NCBI GenBank assembly: GCA_018242045.1
Contig: JAFECR010000011.1
Span: forward strand, 19,234 to 83,233
From: Pseudomonadota bacterium
Lineage (GTDB): Bacteria > Pseudomonadota > Gammaproteobacteria > Berkiellales > Berkiellaceae
Direction: 5' to 3'
DNA: 64,000 nucleotides
Part shown: positions 1 through 9,430 of the stretch, piece by piece
Position numbering within the stretch: position 1 is the first letter of the stretch
Layout: each line of letters begins with the position of its first letter
The notes under the pieces: model-generated
What the model saw: only the letters and a program-made list of their open reading frames with translations
What the model was told of the DNA's origin: nothing
Databases searched by the model: none
Made by a program: the position numbers and the translations under genes

Positions 1-35
1 CAGGCCGGTATTCTAACCAACTGAACTACCGCTCC
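1..35 (-). tRNA. tRNA-Asp, 5' part only
   Basis: The complement begins GGAGCGGTAGTTCAG and continues through a D-loop to the start of the anticodon stem, closely matching bacterial tRNA-Asp. The anticodon and 3' half lie outside the window, so the Asp identity rests on the 5' half alone. It follows tRNA-Val on the same strand and is probably cotranscribed with it. Confidence 0.8.
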
Positions 36-45
36 CCATTTATTT

Positions 46-121
46 TGGTGGGTGCTGAGGGGCTTGAACCCCCGACCCTCGCCTTGTAAGGGCGATGCTC
101 TGCCAACTGAGCTAAGCACCC
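46..121 (-). tRNA. tRNA-Val (anticodon UAC)
   Basis: The acceptor stem GGGTGCT pairs with AGCACCC, followed by A and an encoded CCA. The anticodon loop reads CTTACAA, giving UAC. The T-loop is GTTCAAG. The gene lies 25 bp after the hupB stop on the same strand. Confidence 0.95.
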
Positions 122-146
122 ACGTAGAAGAGCGAAGAGTATATTA

Positions 147-467
147 CTAGGCCTCTTCTTCTTCAACTACGACGGAGCCGGAGTTTACAGCATCCTTAAG
201 TGCTTTACCAGCTTTAAATAACGGAACGTTCGCAGCTTCGATATTAATCGTTTCGCCGGTCTTTGGATTACGACCTAATCGAGCAGCGCGTGATTTAACA
301 GAAAAAGTGCCAAAACCAAGCAAGGAAACAGACTTCCCAGTTTGCAGTGCGCTCGTTACCGCCTCCAAAAGTGAATTTAACGCTCGAGTTGCAGATGCTT
401 TAGAAATCTCAGCATCTTCAGCGATTTTTTCAATGAGATCGGTCTTATTAACTGGGATCTTACTCAC
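147..467 (-). CDS. hupB: HU-family DNA-binding protein (HupB)
   Basis: Nucleoid-associated protein that binds and bends DNA as a dimer. The 106-residue product has the HU fold signatures: the dimerisation helices (residues 7-45), the GFGTF motif (51-55), the GRNPKTGE beta-arm (65-72) and the FKAGKALK end helix (84-91). It is longer than the usual 90 residues because of a six-residue N-terminal addition (MSKIPV before the common NKTDLI) and an acidic VVEEEEA tail. It lies downstream of lon, the common gammaproteobacterial order, with 175 bp between them, so it probably has its own promoter. The length is unusual; the family is not in doubt. Confidence 0.96.
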   Translation of the reverse strand: MSKIPVNKTDLIEKIAEDAEISKASATRALNSLLEAVTSALQTGKSVSLLGFGTFSVKSRAARLGRNPKTGETINIEAANVPLFKAGKALKDAVNSGSVVVEEEEA

Positions 468-642
468 CCGCGCCCCCTATTGTGACAACTGTTAGTTAAA
501 ATGATATCGGGCAAGTTAACACGGTCCTACTACCTGCACAAGGATCTATTATAAAAATAAAAGTCAATATAGCTTGTTAGATAACCATGTTGCTTCCAAG
601 CCTTCTTTGGCACGCTTAATACACAAAAGAAGACTTAGAATT

Positions 643-3063
643 TTAATGATGCAGAACATCCGAGGATTGGTTATCTGCCTTTGGAGCCTCTTCTGGAGTT
701 TCAGATTTTGTCCCCTCTGCACCAGGCTGCGGGAGGCGTGTTAAGGCAATTTGAAATACTTCGTCAATCCATTTCACACAATGAATTTTGAGATCTTCTT
801 GAATATTCTTAGGGATCTCTTTTAGGTCGCGTCTGTTTTCTTCAGGGATGATAACTTCAGCAATTCCTGCCCGACGCGCTGCCAGTAGTTTTTCTTTTAA
901 CCCACCTATCGGCAATACCTCACCTCTTAAGGTGATTTCACCCGTCATAGCAACATCCGCCCTCACTGGAATCCCTGTTAGAATGGAAACAATCGCTGTA
1001 CACATACCAATACCTGCACTAGGACCATCTTTCGGGGTCGCCCCCTCAGGCACGTGAATATGAATATCGCTTTTCTCATAAAAATCAGCAGGGATCCCCA
1101 ATAGTTTTGCTCGACTTCTAACAACAGACATCGCTGCTTGGATAGATTCTTGCATCACCTCACCCAGCTTTCCTGTGGTCGTGGTTTTGCCCTTGCCTGG
1201 AACCACAACAGCTTCAATGGTTAAAATATCACCACCGACTTCAGTCCAAGCAAGACCTGTCACTTGGCCTACTTGATCATGATCTTCAGCAATTCCAAAG
1301 CGATATCGTTTCACTCCTAAATAATTTTCCAAATTATTTTCATCAATGGCCAATTGTTTGGTGTCAGTCTGCATTGAAATTTCTTTAACCACTTTTCGCG
1401 AAAGCTTTGAAATTTCCCTATCTAAGTTTCGAACGCCTGCCTCTCGTGTGTAATATCGTATTATCCCCAAAATAGCTTCACGAGAAATAGATAATTCACT
1501 TGAATCCAACCCATTATCATGGATTTGTTTTGGAATGAGGTAACGTTCTGCAATGTTAAGTTTTTCATCTTCGGTATAGCCGGCAAGACGAATCACTTCC
1601 ATCCTATCTAACAAAGGTGGTGGAATATTCAAAGAATTTGCCGTAGCAACAAACATCACATCAGATAAGTCATAATCTACTTCAAGATAATGATCATTAA
1701 ACGTATTATTTTGTTCTGGATCTAACACTTCTAATAAAGCAGCAGCTGGATCTCCTCTAAAATCCATCGCCATTTTATCAATTTCATCTAGCAAAAAGAG
1801 TGGGTTTCTCACTCCAGCTTTGGCTAGTTTTTGTAATATTTTTCCAGGCATCGCACCAATATACGTACGCCGATGTCCTCGTATTTCTGCCTCATCTCGA
1901 ATACCGCCTAGAGACATCCTCACGAAAGTTCTTTGAGTAGCACGTGCTATCGATTTACCAAGCGAGGTCTTACCTACCCCGGGTGGCCCGACTAAGCATA
2001 AAATGGGGCCTTTAAGTTTTTTGACTCGCTTTTGAACTGCTAAATATTCAAGAATTCGCTCTTTAACTTTTTCAAGGCCGTAGTGATCTTCTTCCAAAAT
2101 CTCTTCGGCTGCAGGTAGATCAAGCCTTAATTTTGTTTTCTTTTTCCAAGGAACTTGCAACGTCCAATCGATATAATTGCGAGAAACGGTGGCTTCAGCC
2201 GACATGGGCGCCATCATTTTCAACTTTTTCAATTCAGCCATTGCTTTGGTAAATGCTTCCTGCGACATACCTGCTTTTTCAATCTTATCCTTTAATTCTT
2301 CATGCTCACTGGCTTCATGCCCTAATTCTTCCTGAATGGCCTTCATTTGTTCATTAAGATAATATTCCCGTTGGCTTTTTTCCATTTGGCGTTTAACGTT
2401 AGAGCGGATCCGTTGTTCAACTTGAAGCAAGTCAATTTCAGATTCCATTAATGCCATTAATCTTTCTAAGCGTTCGCGCAAAGAAGCTATTTCTAAAACA
2501 TTTTGCTTTTCGCCAATTTTGAGAGACATATGAGCGGCAATGGTATCAGCTAAACGGCTTGGGTCTTCTATGCCCGCAACGGATGTTACAATTTCAGGTG
2601 GGATCTTTTTGTTAAGCTTAACGTATTTTTCAAACTGGCTCATTAAGGTACGGACCAAAACTTCCGTTTCTTCTTCACGTAGCGGAGCATCATTAACAAA
2701 TTCAACATTTGCTAAAAAATAGGGTTCTGTATGAACGTAATCTAAAATACGTCCTCGGCGAATGCCTTCAACCAATACTTTAACCGTACCATCAGGTAAT
2801 TTAAGTAACTGCAAAATAGTAGAAACAGCCCCTAAGGTATAAATGTCACTGACAGAGGGGTTGTCTTCTGTTGCTTCGCGTTGCGCCATAAGCAAGATTT
2901 GCTTTTCACCTTGTGCCATTGCAGCATCAAGAGCTTTGATAGATTTTTCACGGCCAACAAATAAGGGAATTACCATGTGAGGATAAACGACCACATCTCG
3001 CAATGGTAGCACCGGTATTTCTAATACATTTTTTGCTGACCCAGATGTTTGGTTATCTTCCAT
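643..3063 (-). CDS. lon: ATP-dependent protease Lon
   Basis: Cytoplasmic AAA+ serine protease that degrades misfolded and regulatory proteins. The 806-residue product has the N-terminal substrate-binding LON domain (about 12-205), a coiled linker, the AAA+ module with Walker [12 protein letters not shown] and a LLDEIDK Walker B, and the C-terminal protease domain. The catalytic dyad is Ser682 (in KDGPSAGIG) and Lys725 (in GGLKEKL), matching E. coli S679/K722. The C-terminal tail after about residue 775 is Pro/Glu-rich and specific to this organism. It lies 14 bp behind clpX and is probably transcribed with clpP-clpX. I did not identify a heat-shock promoter with certainty. Confidence 0.98.
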   Translation of the reverse strand: MEDNQTSGSAKNVLEIPVLPLRDVVVYPHMVIPLFVGREKSIKALDAAMAQGEKQILLMAQREATEDNPSVSDIYTLGAVSTILQLLKLPDGTVKVLVEGIRRGRILDYVHTEPYFLANVEFVNDAPLREEETEVLVRTLMSQFEKYVKLNKKIPPEIVTSVAGIEDPSRLADTIAAHMSLKIGEKQNVLEIASLRERLERLMALMESEIDLLQVEQRIRSNVKRQMEKSQREYYLNEQMKAIQEELGHEASEHEELKDKIEKAGMSQEAFTKAMAELKKLKMMAPMSAEATVSRNYIDWTLQVPWKKKTKLRLDLPAAEEILEEDHYGLEKVKERILEYLAVQKRVKKLKGPILCLVGPPGVGKTSLGKSIARATQRTFVRMSLGGIRDEAEIRGHRRTYIGAMPGKILQKLAKAGVRNPLFLLDEIDKMAMDFRGDPAAALLEVLDPEQNNTFNDHYLEVDYDLSDVMFVATANSLNIPPPLLDRMEVIRLAGYTEDEKLNIAERYLIPKQIHDNGLDSSELSISREAILGIIRYYTREAGVRNLDREISKLSRKVVKEISMQTDTKQLAIDENNLENYLGVKRYRFGIAEDHDQVGQVTGLAWTEVGGDILTIEAVVVPGKGKTTTTGKLGEVMQESIQAAMSVVRSRAKLLGIPADFYEKSDIHIHVPEGATPKDGPSAGIGMCTAIVSILTGIPVRADVAMTGEITLRGEVLPIGGLKEKLLAARRAGIAEVIIPEENRRDLKEIPKNIQEDLKIHCVKWIDEVFQIALTRLPQPGAEGTKSETPEEAPKADNQSSDVLHH

Positions 3064-3077
3064 AGGGCATTCCTTAT

Positions 3078-4364
3078 TTAAGACTCTCTTTCTTGTAGCA
3101 AAGGTTTATCGGGATTTTCATAAATGAGCAACGGACCTGAATCTCCATTGATAAAGCCTTCATCAATGACAACCTTACTCACGCCTTCCATAGAAGGGAG
3201 ATCATACATCGTATCCAACAATATTTGCTCTAATATAGAGCGCAAACCTCTTGCACCCGTTTTTCTTTCCAAAGCTTTCTTAGCAACTGCTCGTAATGCC
3301 TCTTTGCGAAACTCAAGTACCACGCTTTCCATTTCAAACAACTTAATATATTGTTTTGTCAATGCATTCTTGGGTTCTATTAAAATAGAAACTAATGCAT
3401 CTTCATCCAATTCCTCTAAAGTGGCAACCACAGGGAGACGGCCCACAAATTCAGGAATGAGACCATATTTAATAAGATCTTCAGGTTCTACCAAAGCAAT
3501 TGCATCACTAAGCGCTTTCTTGTCCTTCTTACTTCTAACTTGAGCGCCAAAACCGATACCACTTTTATCTGATCTTTCCATGATGACTTTTTCTAACCCA
3601 GAAAAAGCACCACCGCAAATAAATAAAATATTGGTTGTATCCACTTGCAAGAATTCTTGTTGAGGATGTTTGCGACCACCTTGAGGTGGAACAGAGGCAA
3701 TAGTTCCTTCAATCAGTTTCAATAGCGCTTGTTGCACCCCTTCACCTGAAACATCTCGCGTAATTGAAGGATTTTCAGATTTTCTAGAAATTTTATCTAT
3801 TTCATCAATATAAACAATGCCAGTTTGAGCTTTTTCAACATCGTAATCACATTTTTGTAATAATTTTTGAATAATATTTTCAACATCCTCACCCACATAA
3901 CCAGCTTCAGTTAAGGTTGTCGCATCGGCAATGGTGAAAGGCACATCTAATAATCTGGCAAGCGTTTCTGCTAATAATGTTTTACCACACCCTGTTGGTC
4001 CGATAAGCAGTATATTACTTTTGCCAAGTTCAATATCTTCGCTCTTAACTGAATTTTGTAATCGCTTGTAGTGATTATATACAGCAACGGACAATATCCG
4101 CTTAGCTCTAGATTGCCCTATAACATAATCATCTAGAATTTTATTAATTTCGTGTGGTGTTGGTAATTGAGAAGATTGACTAGGGGAACTACTCTCTTCT
4201 ATTTCTTCTCTAATGATGTCATTACACAACTCAACACATTCGTCACAAATAAAAACAGAAGGGCCTGCAATTAATTTGCGAACTTCATGCTGACTTTTTC
4301 CACAAAAGGAACAGTAAAGCAGCTTGCTATTATCATCTGAGCGACCGCCGTGATGATTACTCAT
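3078..4364 (-). CDS. clpX: ClpX, ATPase subunit of the ClpXP protease
   Basis: AAA+ unfoldase that recognises substrates and feeds them to ClpP. The 428-residue length is normal. It has the N-terminal zinc-binding domain (Cys18, Cys21, Cys40, Cys43), Walker A GPTGCGKT, the GYVG pore loop, Walker B VYIDEIDK, and the IGF loop (in SGIGFGAQV) that docks on ClpP. The gene lies between clpP and lon on the same strand, the standard order. A 185-bp gap separates it from clpP and contains a strong inverted repeat at 4486-4516, which could reduce readthrough from clpP. Confidence 0.98.
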   Translation of the reverse strand: MSNHHGGRSDDNSKLLYCSFCGKSQHEVRKLIAGPSVFICDECVELCNDIIREEIEESSSPSQSSQLPTPHEINKILDDYVIGQSRAKRILSVAVYNHYKRLQNSVKSEDIELGKSNILLIGPTGCGKTLLAETLARLLDVPFTIADATTLTEAGYVGEDVENIIQKLLQKCDYDVEKAQTGIVYIDEIDKISRKSENPSITRDVSGEGVQQALLKLIEGTIASVPPQGGRKHPQQEFLQVDTTNILFICGGAFSGLEKVIMERSDKSGIGFGAQVRSKKDKKALSDAIALVEPEDLIKYGLIPEFVGRLPVVATLEELDEDALVSILIEPKNALTKQYIKLFEMESVVLEFRKEALRAVAKKALERKTGARGLRSILEQILLDTMYDLPSMEGVSKVVIDEGFINGDSGPLLIYENPDKPLLQERES

Positions 4365-4485
4365 TGGCCCACCTCGAAAAAATATTTATAGTTATATTGA
4401 TCTTAATATGGGGTCATTACATTCAGGTTTCAACCCGCTTTATCGCAATAAAATCATAGCGAAAATCTAAAAATTTTTTTAATCC

Positions 4486-4516
4486 TAGTGTACTTACAAA
4501 ATTTGAAAGTACACTA
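4486..4516 (-). other. Stem-loop between clpP and clpX
   Basis: A perfect 10-bp stem, TAGTGTACTT pairing with AAGTACACTA, around an 11-nt loop. On the coding (minus) strand it is followed by an A/T tract (AGGATTAAAAAAATTTTT), so it resembles a weak intrinsic terminator or RNA-processing site rather than a strong terminator. Confidence 0.5.
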
Positions 4517-4549
4517 AAACTTTTAAAAATCTAATCCCATAGTTAATCT

Positions 4550-5173
4550 TTAACGCTTTTCTATTACAGAATCAATGAGACCGTATGAAACAGCTTCATT
4601 TGCATTCATAAAATTATCTCTATCTGTATCACGCGCAACTACATCAAATGGTTGCTTAGTATGAAAAGATAAAATTTCATTCAATCGCTGTTTCGTTTTC
4701 ACTATTTCTTTGGCTTGTATCTCGATATCGCTAGCTTGCCCTTGAGCGCCACCATGAGGTTGATGGATCATCATTCTGGAGTTAGGTAATGCATGTCGTT
4801 TGCCTTTTGCACCACCCGTCAATATCAATGCACCCATGCTCGCTGCCATGCCCACACACAAGGTGCTGACATCCGGCTTAATAAATTGCATCGTATCGTA
4901 AATTGCGAAACCAGCAGAAACAGATCCTCCTGGTGAGTTTACATAGATATAAATGTCTTTATCCGGATTTTCAGATTCAAGAAACAATAATTGCGCCACA
5001 ACCAAGTTAGCCATGTAATCTTCTACTGGACCAACAAGGAAAATAACGCGTTCTTTGAGTAAACGTGAATAAATATCATAAGCACGTTCACCACGTGCAG
5101 ATTGTTCAATGACGATTGGCACACTTAGGTTATAAATCGGAGAAGTCTCCCCTTTTATCACTGTATTAACCAT
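4550..5173 (-). CDS. clpP: ClpP, proteolytic subunit of the Clp protease
   Basis: Self-compartmentalising serine peptidase that forms the double heptameric chamber used with ClpX or ClpA. The 207-residue product carries the catalytic triad Ser112 (GMAASMGA), His137 (MMIHQPHGG) and Asp186 (RDTDRD), one residue offset from the E. coli precursor numbering. The YVNSPGGSV oxyanion strand is present. It follows tig by 30 bp, the usual arrangement, so trigger factor and the protease are coexpressed. No anomaly seen. Confidence 0.98.
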   Translation of the reverse strand: MVNTVIKGETSPIYNLSVPIVIEQSARGERAYDIYSRLLKERVIFLVGPVEDYMANLVVAQLLFLESENPDKDIYIYVNSPGGSVSAGFAIYDTMQFIKPDVSTLCVGMAASMGALILTGGAKGKRHALPNSRMMIHQPHGGAQGQASDIEIQAKEIVKTKQRLNEILSFHTKQPFDVVARDTDRDNFMNANEAVSYGLIDSVIEKR

Positions 5174-5203
5174 GCAACACCCCTTGTTGATCTAGTTATA
5201 ATG

Positions 5204-6517
5204 TTAATTATTCCCTTTTTCTGCCAACTCTTCAGTTTGATTCATTACTTCATCGAAGGTAGCGTTTTTCTCAATCACCTTTGCGTCTTTAAGGATGGCA
5301 TCAACTGCTGCTTCCAACAAGACTAATCGCTCAATGCTATGGAGCAAGTCTTTATTTGAATAGTATGCATCAATTATTTCAGACGACTTAGCAAAATTAG
5401 CCGCTAACTTTTCAACTTCAGCCCTAACGCGTTGCGGATCTGGCTTTAAGTCATTTTTATTAATAACTTCATTTAGCAAAAGACCAAGTTCAACACGTTT
5501 TCTTGCGGCATTTTCGACATCAGGTGTGTTAATAATTTCTCTAGGAAGCTTTGCACGTTTATTTCTTACTAATTCTTTGTAGATGGCTTCTTTTTCCTGC
5601 TCGATCAAAGCTTGAGGTAATTCAATAGGGTTTTTTTCGAGTAACTTTTCAAGTACATTTTCTTTTAATTCGTCTCGCAGAGTTTTATCAAGTTCATCCT
5701 GCATTCTTTCACGAATTTTTAATGTTAGATCTTCGATTCCTCCTTCTTGATTTAATTTTTTACCTAGTTCTTCATGAGTCAATACATGTTTTTCGGCAAT
5801 ATCGTGGATCTTAATCCATAAGGTTACCTTTTTGCCTGCAACAGCAGCGTCCGCCCAATCTACAGGATATTCAAGTTCAGCTTCAATTTCATCTTCTTTA
5901 TGTTTACCAATTAAAGCATCGTCTAAGCCAGGTAATACCCCTTTACTACCAATAATCATTTCAATATCTTTTTGTTCTTGGCGTGTCGCATTTTCTTCAT
6001 TTAAGAGCCTTGAAAAATCAACCGTCAATTTATCACCTTGTTGAACAGCCCTGTTAACAGGCGTCCAATTTGCCAATTGATCTTGAAGTTTTGAAATCAT
6101 ATTCGCAACGTCATCTTCAGTAATATCAACCAGCCGCTTCTCAATTTCAACTTCTGAAAAATCTGCTAATATAATTTCAGGATAAATTTCAAACGAAGCA
6201 ACAAACTCCAAATTTTTTCCCTTTTCATTATTGATTTCTTCAATCTTCGGGGTTCCGGCTGGTTTTAAATCATTGGCTTGTACCGCTTCGCCAAGTGAAT
6301 TTCGAATAAGTTCATTGATAACTTCCATTCTGATGGAATCCCCAAATTTCTTTTGGAGTACGCTTTGAGGAACCTTACCACGACGAAAACCTTTAAGATG
6401 GGCCTCTTTGGCAAGCTTAGCCATTTTGTTATTTATTTGTTCTGTTACCGTCTCGCTAGGAACACTTACCGTTAATCTTCGACCCAAGGTACTGGTGTTC
6501 TCTACTGACACTGACAT
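5204..6517 (-). CDS. tig: Trigger factor (ribosome-associated chaperone)
   Basis: Ribosome-bound chaperone and peptidyl-prolyl isomerase that protects nascent chains. The protein has the N-terminal ribosome-binding domain with the GFRRGKVP signature (binding to L23), a central FKBP-type PPIase domain (about 155-245) and the helical C-terminal chaperone domain. I start it at MSVSVEN, giving 437 residues, because this ATG has an AGAGGA site 8 nt upstream and matches the family start. The longer open frame to 6592 runs back into the tRNA-Leu gene and is an artefact. It heads the tig-clpP-clpX-lon cluster, directly downstream of five tRNA genes on the same strand, so processing of a tRNA-mRNA transcript is possible. 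Confidence 0.96.
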   Translation of the reverse strand: MSVSVENTSTLGRRLTVSVPSETVTEQINNKMAKLAKEAHLKGFRRGKVPQSVLQKKFGDSIRMEVINELIRNSLGEAVQANDLKPAGTPKIEEINNEKGKNLEFVASFEIYPEIILADFSEVEIEKRLVDITEDDVANMISKLQDQLANWTPVNRAVQQGDKLTVDFSRLLNEENATRQEQKDIEMIIGSKGVLPGLDDALIGKHKEDEIEAELEYPVDWADAAVAGKKVTLWIKIHDIAEKHVLTHEELGKKLNQEGGIEDLTLKIRERMQDELDKTLRDELKENVLEKLLEKNPIELPQALIEQEKEAIYKELVRNKRAKLPREIINTPDVENAARKRVELGLLLNEVINKNDLKPDPQRVRAEVEKLAANFAKSSEIIDAYYSNKDLLHSIERLVLLEAAVDAILKDAKVIEKNATFDEVMNQTEELAEKGNN

Positions 6518-6550
6518 GACTTTATCCTCTTTAATTGCAATGAAGAAATA

Positions 6551-6635
<85 letters not shown>

Positions 6636-6655
6636 TTAATTACGATGTGTAAACA

Positions 6656-6731
<76 letters not shown>

Positions 6732-6758
6732 ATCAAACACTCCTTGCCTTCACCAATA

Positions 6759-6835
6759 TGGGGTGAACGATGGGACTCGAACCCACGACAACCGGTACCA
6801 CAAACCGGGGCTCTACCAACTGAGCTACGCTCACC
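6759..6835 (-). tRNA. tRNA-His (anticodon GUG)
   Basis: The anticodon loop reads TTTGTGG, giving GUG. The gene includes the tRNA-His-specific extra 5' G (position 6835) facing C73, then encoded CCA. The T-arm (GTGGGTTCGAGTCCCAT) matches E. coli tRNA-His closely. Confidence 0.95.
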
Positions 6836-6895
6836 ATGCAGGACTCTTCACACTTCGAAGAATCTTAACTTTTAATTGTCCAGAAAGCCTATAAT

Positions 6896-6972
6896 TGGCG
6901 CGCTTGGCAGGATTCGAACCTGCTACCCTCGGCTTAGAAGGCCGATGCTCTATCCGAATGAGCTACAAGCGC
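6896..6972 (-). tRNA. tRNA-Arg (anticodon UCU)
   Basis: Acceptor GCGCTTG pairs with CAAGCGC, followed by G and encoded CCA. The anticodon loop reads CTTCTAA, giving UCU, the decoder of AGA/AGG. Confidence 0.94.
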
Positions 6973-6984
6973 TTTACCATAAAA

Positions 6985-7061
6985 TGGTCGGGGTAGAGGG
7001 ATTTGAACCCCCGACATCCTGCTCCCAAAGCAGGCGCGCTACCAGACTGCGCTATACCCCG
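6985..7061 (-). tRNA. tRNA-Pro (anticodon UGG)
   Basis: Acceptor CGGGGTA pairs with TACCCCG, followed by A and encoded CCA. The anticodon loop reads TTTGGGA, giving UGG. It is the promoter-proximal gene of the five-tRNA cluster. Confidence 0.95.
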
Positions 7062-7217
7062 GACGCATTGCACTTTAGCAGAAATTATAATGACATTCAT
7101 CCAAAAGCCATTACAACGAGCACTCGCGGTCCAATCTGCCGTTTTTTAGAAGGCGCATGATACTCATTCTTGGATTTGACGTCAAACTGCCTGTTAAGGT
7201 CTTCGGTTATGCGTGCT

Positions 7218-7226
7218 TTTATAGCA
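7218..7226 (-). promoter_or_regulatory. Possible extended -10 of the tRNA cluster
   Basis: Upstream of tRNA-Pro the minus strand carries TGCTATAAA, an extended -10 type sequence. No convincing -35 at the right distance is visible, and the distance to the tRNA is about 155 nt, so this is only a candidate. Confidence 0.25.
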
Positions 7227-7280
7227 CAATTATGGTATTAGCATGTGAACTTTTTGTAAATCAAAGATAAAGTTAATGAC

Positions 7281-8123
7281 ATGACTGCTCAAATATTAGA
7301 TGGCAATGACATAGCTCAAAAAGAAATGCAAACCATTAAACAAAGCGTTGAAGAACGACAACGCCAAGGTCTTAGAGCGCCAGGGCTTGCGGTTATCTTA
7401 GTCGGCAACGATCCTGCTTCTAAACTTTATGTACAAAAAAAGCGCAATGCTTGTCATGCGGTGGGTTTTCATTCTCAAGCTCATGATTACCCAGCAGATC
7501 TTCCCGAAGACACCCTGTTAAATAAAATCGATGAACTCAATGATAGTGCTCACATTGATGGGATCTTAGTGCAGCTTCCACTGCCTTCTCATATCTCAAC
7601 CGAAAAAGTACTAGAAAGAATTGCACCTCATAAAGATGTGGATGGTTTTCACCCTTATAATCTTGGCAAATTAGCTCAAAACCAGCCTGGGTTACGTCCT
7701 TGCACTCCTTGTGGCATCATGACACTACTTTCCCATACCTCTGTTAATTTACAAGGCGCACAAGCTTGCATGGTTGGCGCTTCTCGAATAGTGGGGCGGC
7801 CCATGGCATTAGAATTACTCAACCACGAGGCTACCATTAGCATTTGCCATCGCTTTACTAAAGATGTGCCATATCATGTTTCCAAAGCAGATATCCTGAT
7901 AGTTGCTGTAGGACAGCCACAACTGGTAAAAGGTGACTGGATTAAACCAGGTGCCGTCGTGATAGATGTTGGTATTAATCGTCTAACTGATGGACGTATT
8001 GTTGGCGACGTCGACTTTGAGCAAGCCAAATCGCGTGCTGCTTGGCTTACCCCGGTGCCAGGAGGCGTCGGCCCCATGACCGTGGTCTCTTTACTTAAAA
8101 ATACTTTAATGGCTGCTAATTGA
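7281..8123 (+). CDS. folD: Bifunctional methylenetetrahydrofolate dehydrogenase/cyclohydrolase (FolD)
   Basis: Interconverts 5,10-methylene-THF, methenyl-THF and 10-formyl-THF in the cytoplasm, supplying one-carbon units for purines and initiator tRNA. The 280-residue product has the YxxxK catalytic pair (Tyr50, Lys54 in YVQKK), the QLPLP segment (98-102), the KDVDGFH loop (118-124), and the nucleotide-binding motif [10 protein letters not shown] near 165-174. The usual GRS of that motif is GAS here, a minor variant. The end signature PGGVGPMT is intact. It stands alone, divergent from the tRNA cluster. Its stop codon abuts ACTCTTCCC, which resembles one end of the dispersed repeat described at 37419-37544. 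Confidence 0.97.
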   Translation: MTAQILDGNDIAQKEMQTIKQSVEERQRQGLRAPGLAVILVGNDPASKLYVQKKRNACHAVGFHSQAHDYPADLPEDTLLNKIDELNDSAHIDGILVQLPLPSHISTEKVLERIAPHKDVDGFHPYNLGKLAQNQPGLRPCTPCGIMTLLSHTSVNLQGAQACMVGASRIVGRPMALELLNHEATISICHRFTKDVPYHVSKADILIVAVGQPQLVKGDWIKPGAVVIDVGINRLTDGRIVGDVDFEQAKSRAAWLTPVPGGVGPMTVVSLLKNTLMAAN

Positions 8124-8203
8124 CTCTTCCCGGCTCTAAAATAAGCTCCCGTCATTTATTTTGACAGCTATGATTATTGTTTTGCTTAAAATTGAGTTAA
8201 ACA

Positions 8204-8452
8204 ATGAAAAAAGCTGTTGTATTACACACCTACATCATTTTCAGTTTGTTGCTACTAGGTTGCAAAGCAGAACTCAATACCAGCCTTTCTCCTTTTCAAC
8301 ATGTAAGTCTAAAAAGACCATTTGATGCTATGCCAAGAGAAGGATGGGCAACGGATCCTAACTTTAGTTATCGATTTTATTCGTATTATCCAATGGATTT
8401 TGTGCATGGTGGTATTAACCAACCCTATTATCACAATCCCATTTTATACTAA
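8204..8452 (+). CDS. Small predicted lipoprotein
   Basis: An 82-residue product with a lysine-containing start, a hydrophobic stretch (about 5-18) and a lipobox LLLGC, so Cys20 would be lipidated after signal peptidase II cleavage. The mature part is short and rich in aromatic residues (Tyr, Phe, Pro) with no recognised domain. After the cysteine comes KAE, so Lol sorting would probably take it to the outer membrane. It lies between folD and the convergent MscS-like gene and overlaps the stop of the latter by 4 bp. Function is unknown. Confidence 0.7.
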   Translation: MKKAVVLHTYIIFSLLLLGCKAELNTSLSPFQHVSLKRPFDAMPREGWATDPNFSYRFYSYYPMDFVHGGINQPYYHNPILY

Positions 8453-9291
8453 TCAAAAGCGAGTATGAGTTCAGGGTGCTGTTGCGTGAAGCCAACAACC
8501 ATTTGATTAATTTTATAAGAAAGATCTGCTTTATCAATATGTTTTGCATAAAATAACAAAAGCATTTCATATCCGGCAGGTTTTTCCTGACGAATTTTAA
8601 TAAAATACTTGGGCTCGTAATTTAGAGAAGGTTTATCATTAACGGCGAGTAATTGTATTTGGCAAACAATGTAATCATTTAATTCTTTTTTTATTTTTGT
8701 AAAAAGTAATTCTAAAAGATCAAACTTTCCTAAAGGTTTAAAGATAAAACTCAAGGTAAATTCGATAAAGTCTTCTTGCGAAAAATTCATAACTGGGTTT
8801 CTCGCTACTAGCCCATTTGGAATTTTAACGATTCTACCGGTAATGTTACCTGGAAAATCCAAACTGTTTTCTTGCAGCGTAAAATATAATAACCCTATCG
8901 ATTTAACAAATCCTGAATGATTAGCAATTTTGATATAGTCTTCTTCATGAAATAGGCCACGCCAATTAATGACTAGCCAGCCAATAAGATTCATCAAATT
9001 ATCTTTTTGCGTTATGGTAATCGCTGCTGATAAAAAACCAATAAAAGCTAAAATTTGGATAAACCCTTCCACCCAAATCTTAATAAAACAAATCATAAAT
9101 AGCGTAATTAAAAAATAACGCAAACGAATAGATGCCTGATTATAACGTTTAATGGGCGTTATTTTTCTTAAAAACAAAGCTTTGATGAGTACATTGAAAA
9201 TCAAAAAAACGACAGTCACAAAAAGTGAACTTACCAACTTTTCAGTATAAGCGCTAAACATTTCAGGCATGGTAAATCCAAAGATAATCAA
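8449..9291 (-). CDS. MscS-like mechanosensitive channel family protein
   Basis: A 280-residue inner-membrane protein. Hydrophobic segments lie at about 18-40, 58-75 and 76-95. These are followed by a region like the MscS pore helix and beta domain (around residues 95-160: an LIGWLVIN stretch, then EEDYIKI and GFVKSIGLLYF). This matches the small MscS fold, in which the soluble domain follows TM3. The C-terminal 120 residues resemble the alpha/beta domain of the family. I recognise the family from this layout and not from a precise Gly/Ala pore pattern, which is diverged here. Its role would be pressure release or ion conductance, but a changed function is possible. Isolated gene, convergent with the lipoprotein. 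Confidence 0.7.
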   Translation of the reverse strand: MIIFGFTMPEMFSAYTEKLVSSLFVTVVFLIFNVLIKALFLRKITPIKRYNQASIRLRYFLITLFMICFIKIWVEGFIQILAFIGFLSAAITITQKDNLMNLIGWLVINWRGLFHEEDYIKIANHSGFVKSIGLLYFTLQENSLDFPGNITGRIVKIPNGLVARNPVMNFSQEDFIEFTLSFIFKPLGKFDLLELLFTKIKKELNDYIVCQIQLLAVNDKPSLNYEPKYFIKIRQEKPAGYEMLLLFYAKHIDKADLSYKINQMVVGFTQQHPELILAFD

Positions 9292-9430
9292 ATAAGTTAT
9301 AAATCATACAAAAGTCAATATTCCATAAAAGTTTGCAGCGCAACTTTATAGCACTATGAACCGTATCACAAGCTTTTAACACTAAACTTAGTTCTATACT
9401 GAGGATATCTTATAAATTAAAAGAGCCTTC

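Noticed and set aside
3124-3543. 139-codon plus-strand frame opposite clpX
   Set aside because: It is a shadow of the conserved clpX frame, with no independent support.
6876-7160. Open frame of 94 codons across tRNA-Arg and tRNA-Pro, plus strand
   Set aside because: It is antisense to two tRNA genes; the GRIRTCYPRLRRPMLYPNELQ-type sequence is a well-known spurious translation of tRNA genes.
8161-8193. TTGACA promoter before the small lipoprotein
   Set aside because: A perfect -35 hexamer is present, but the only -10 candidates are weak or would start transcription almost at the ATG.
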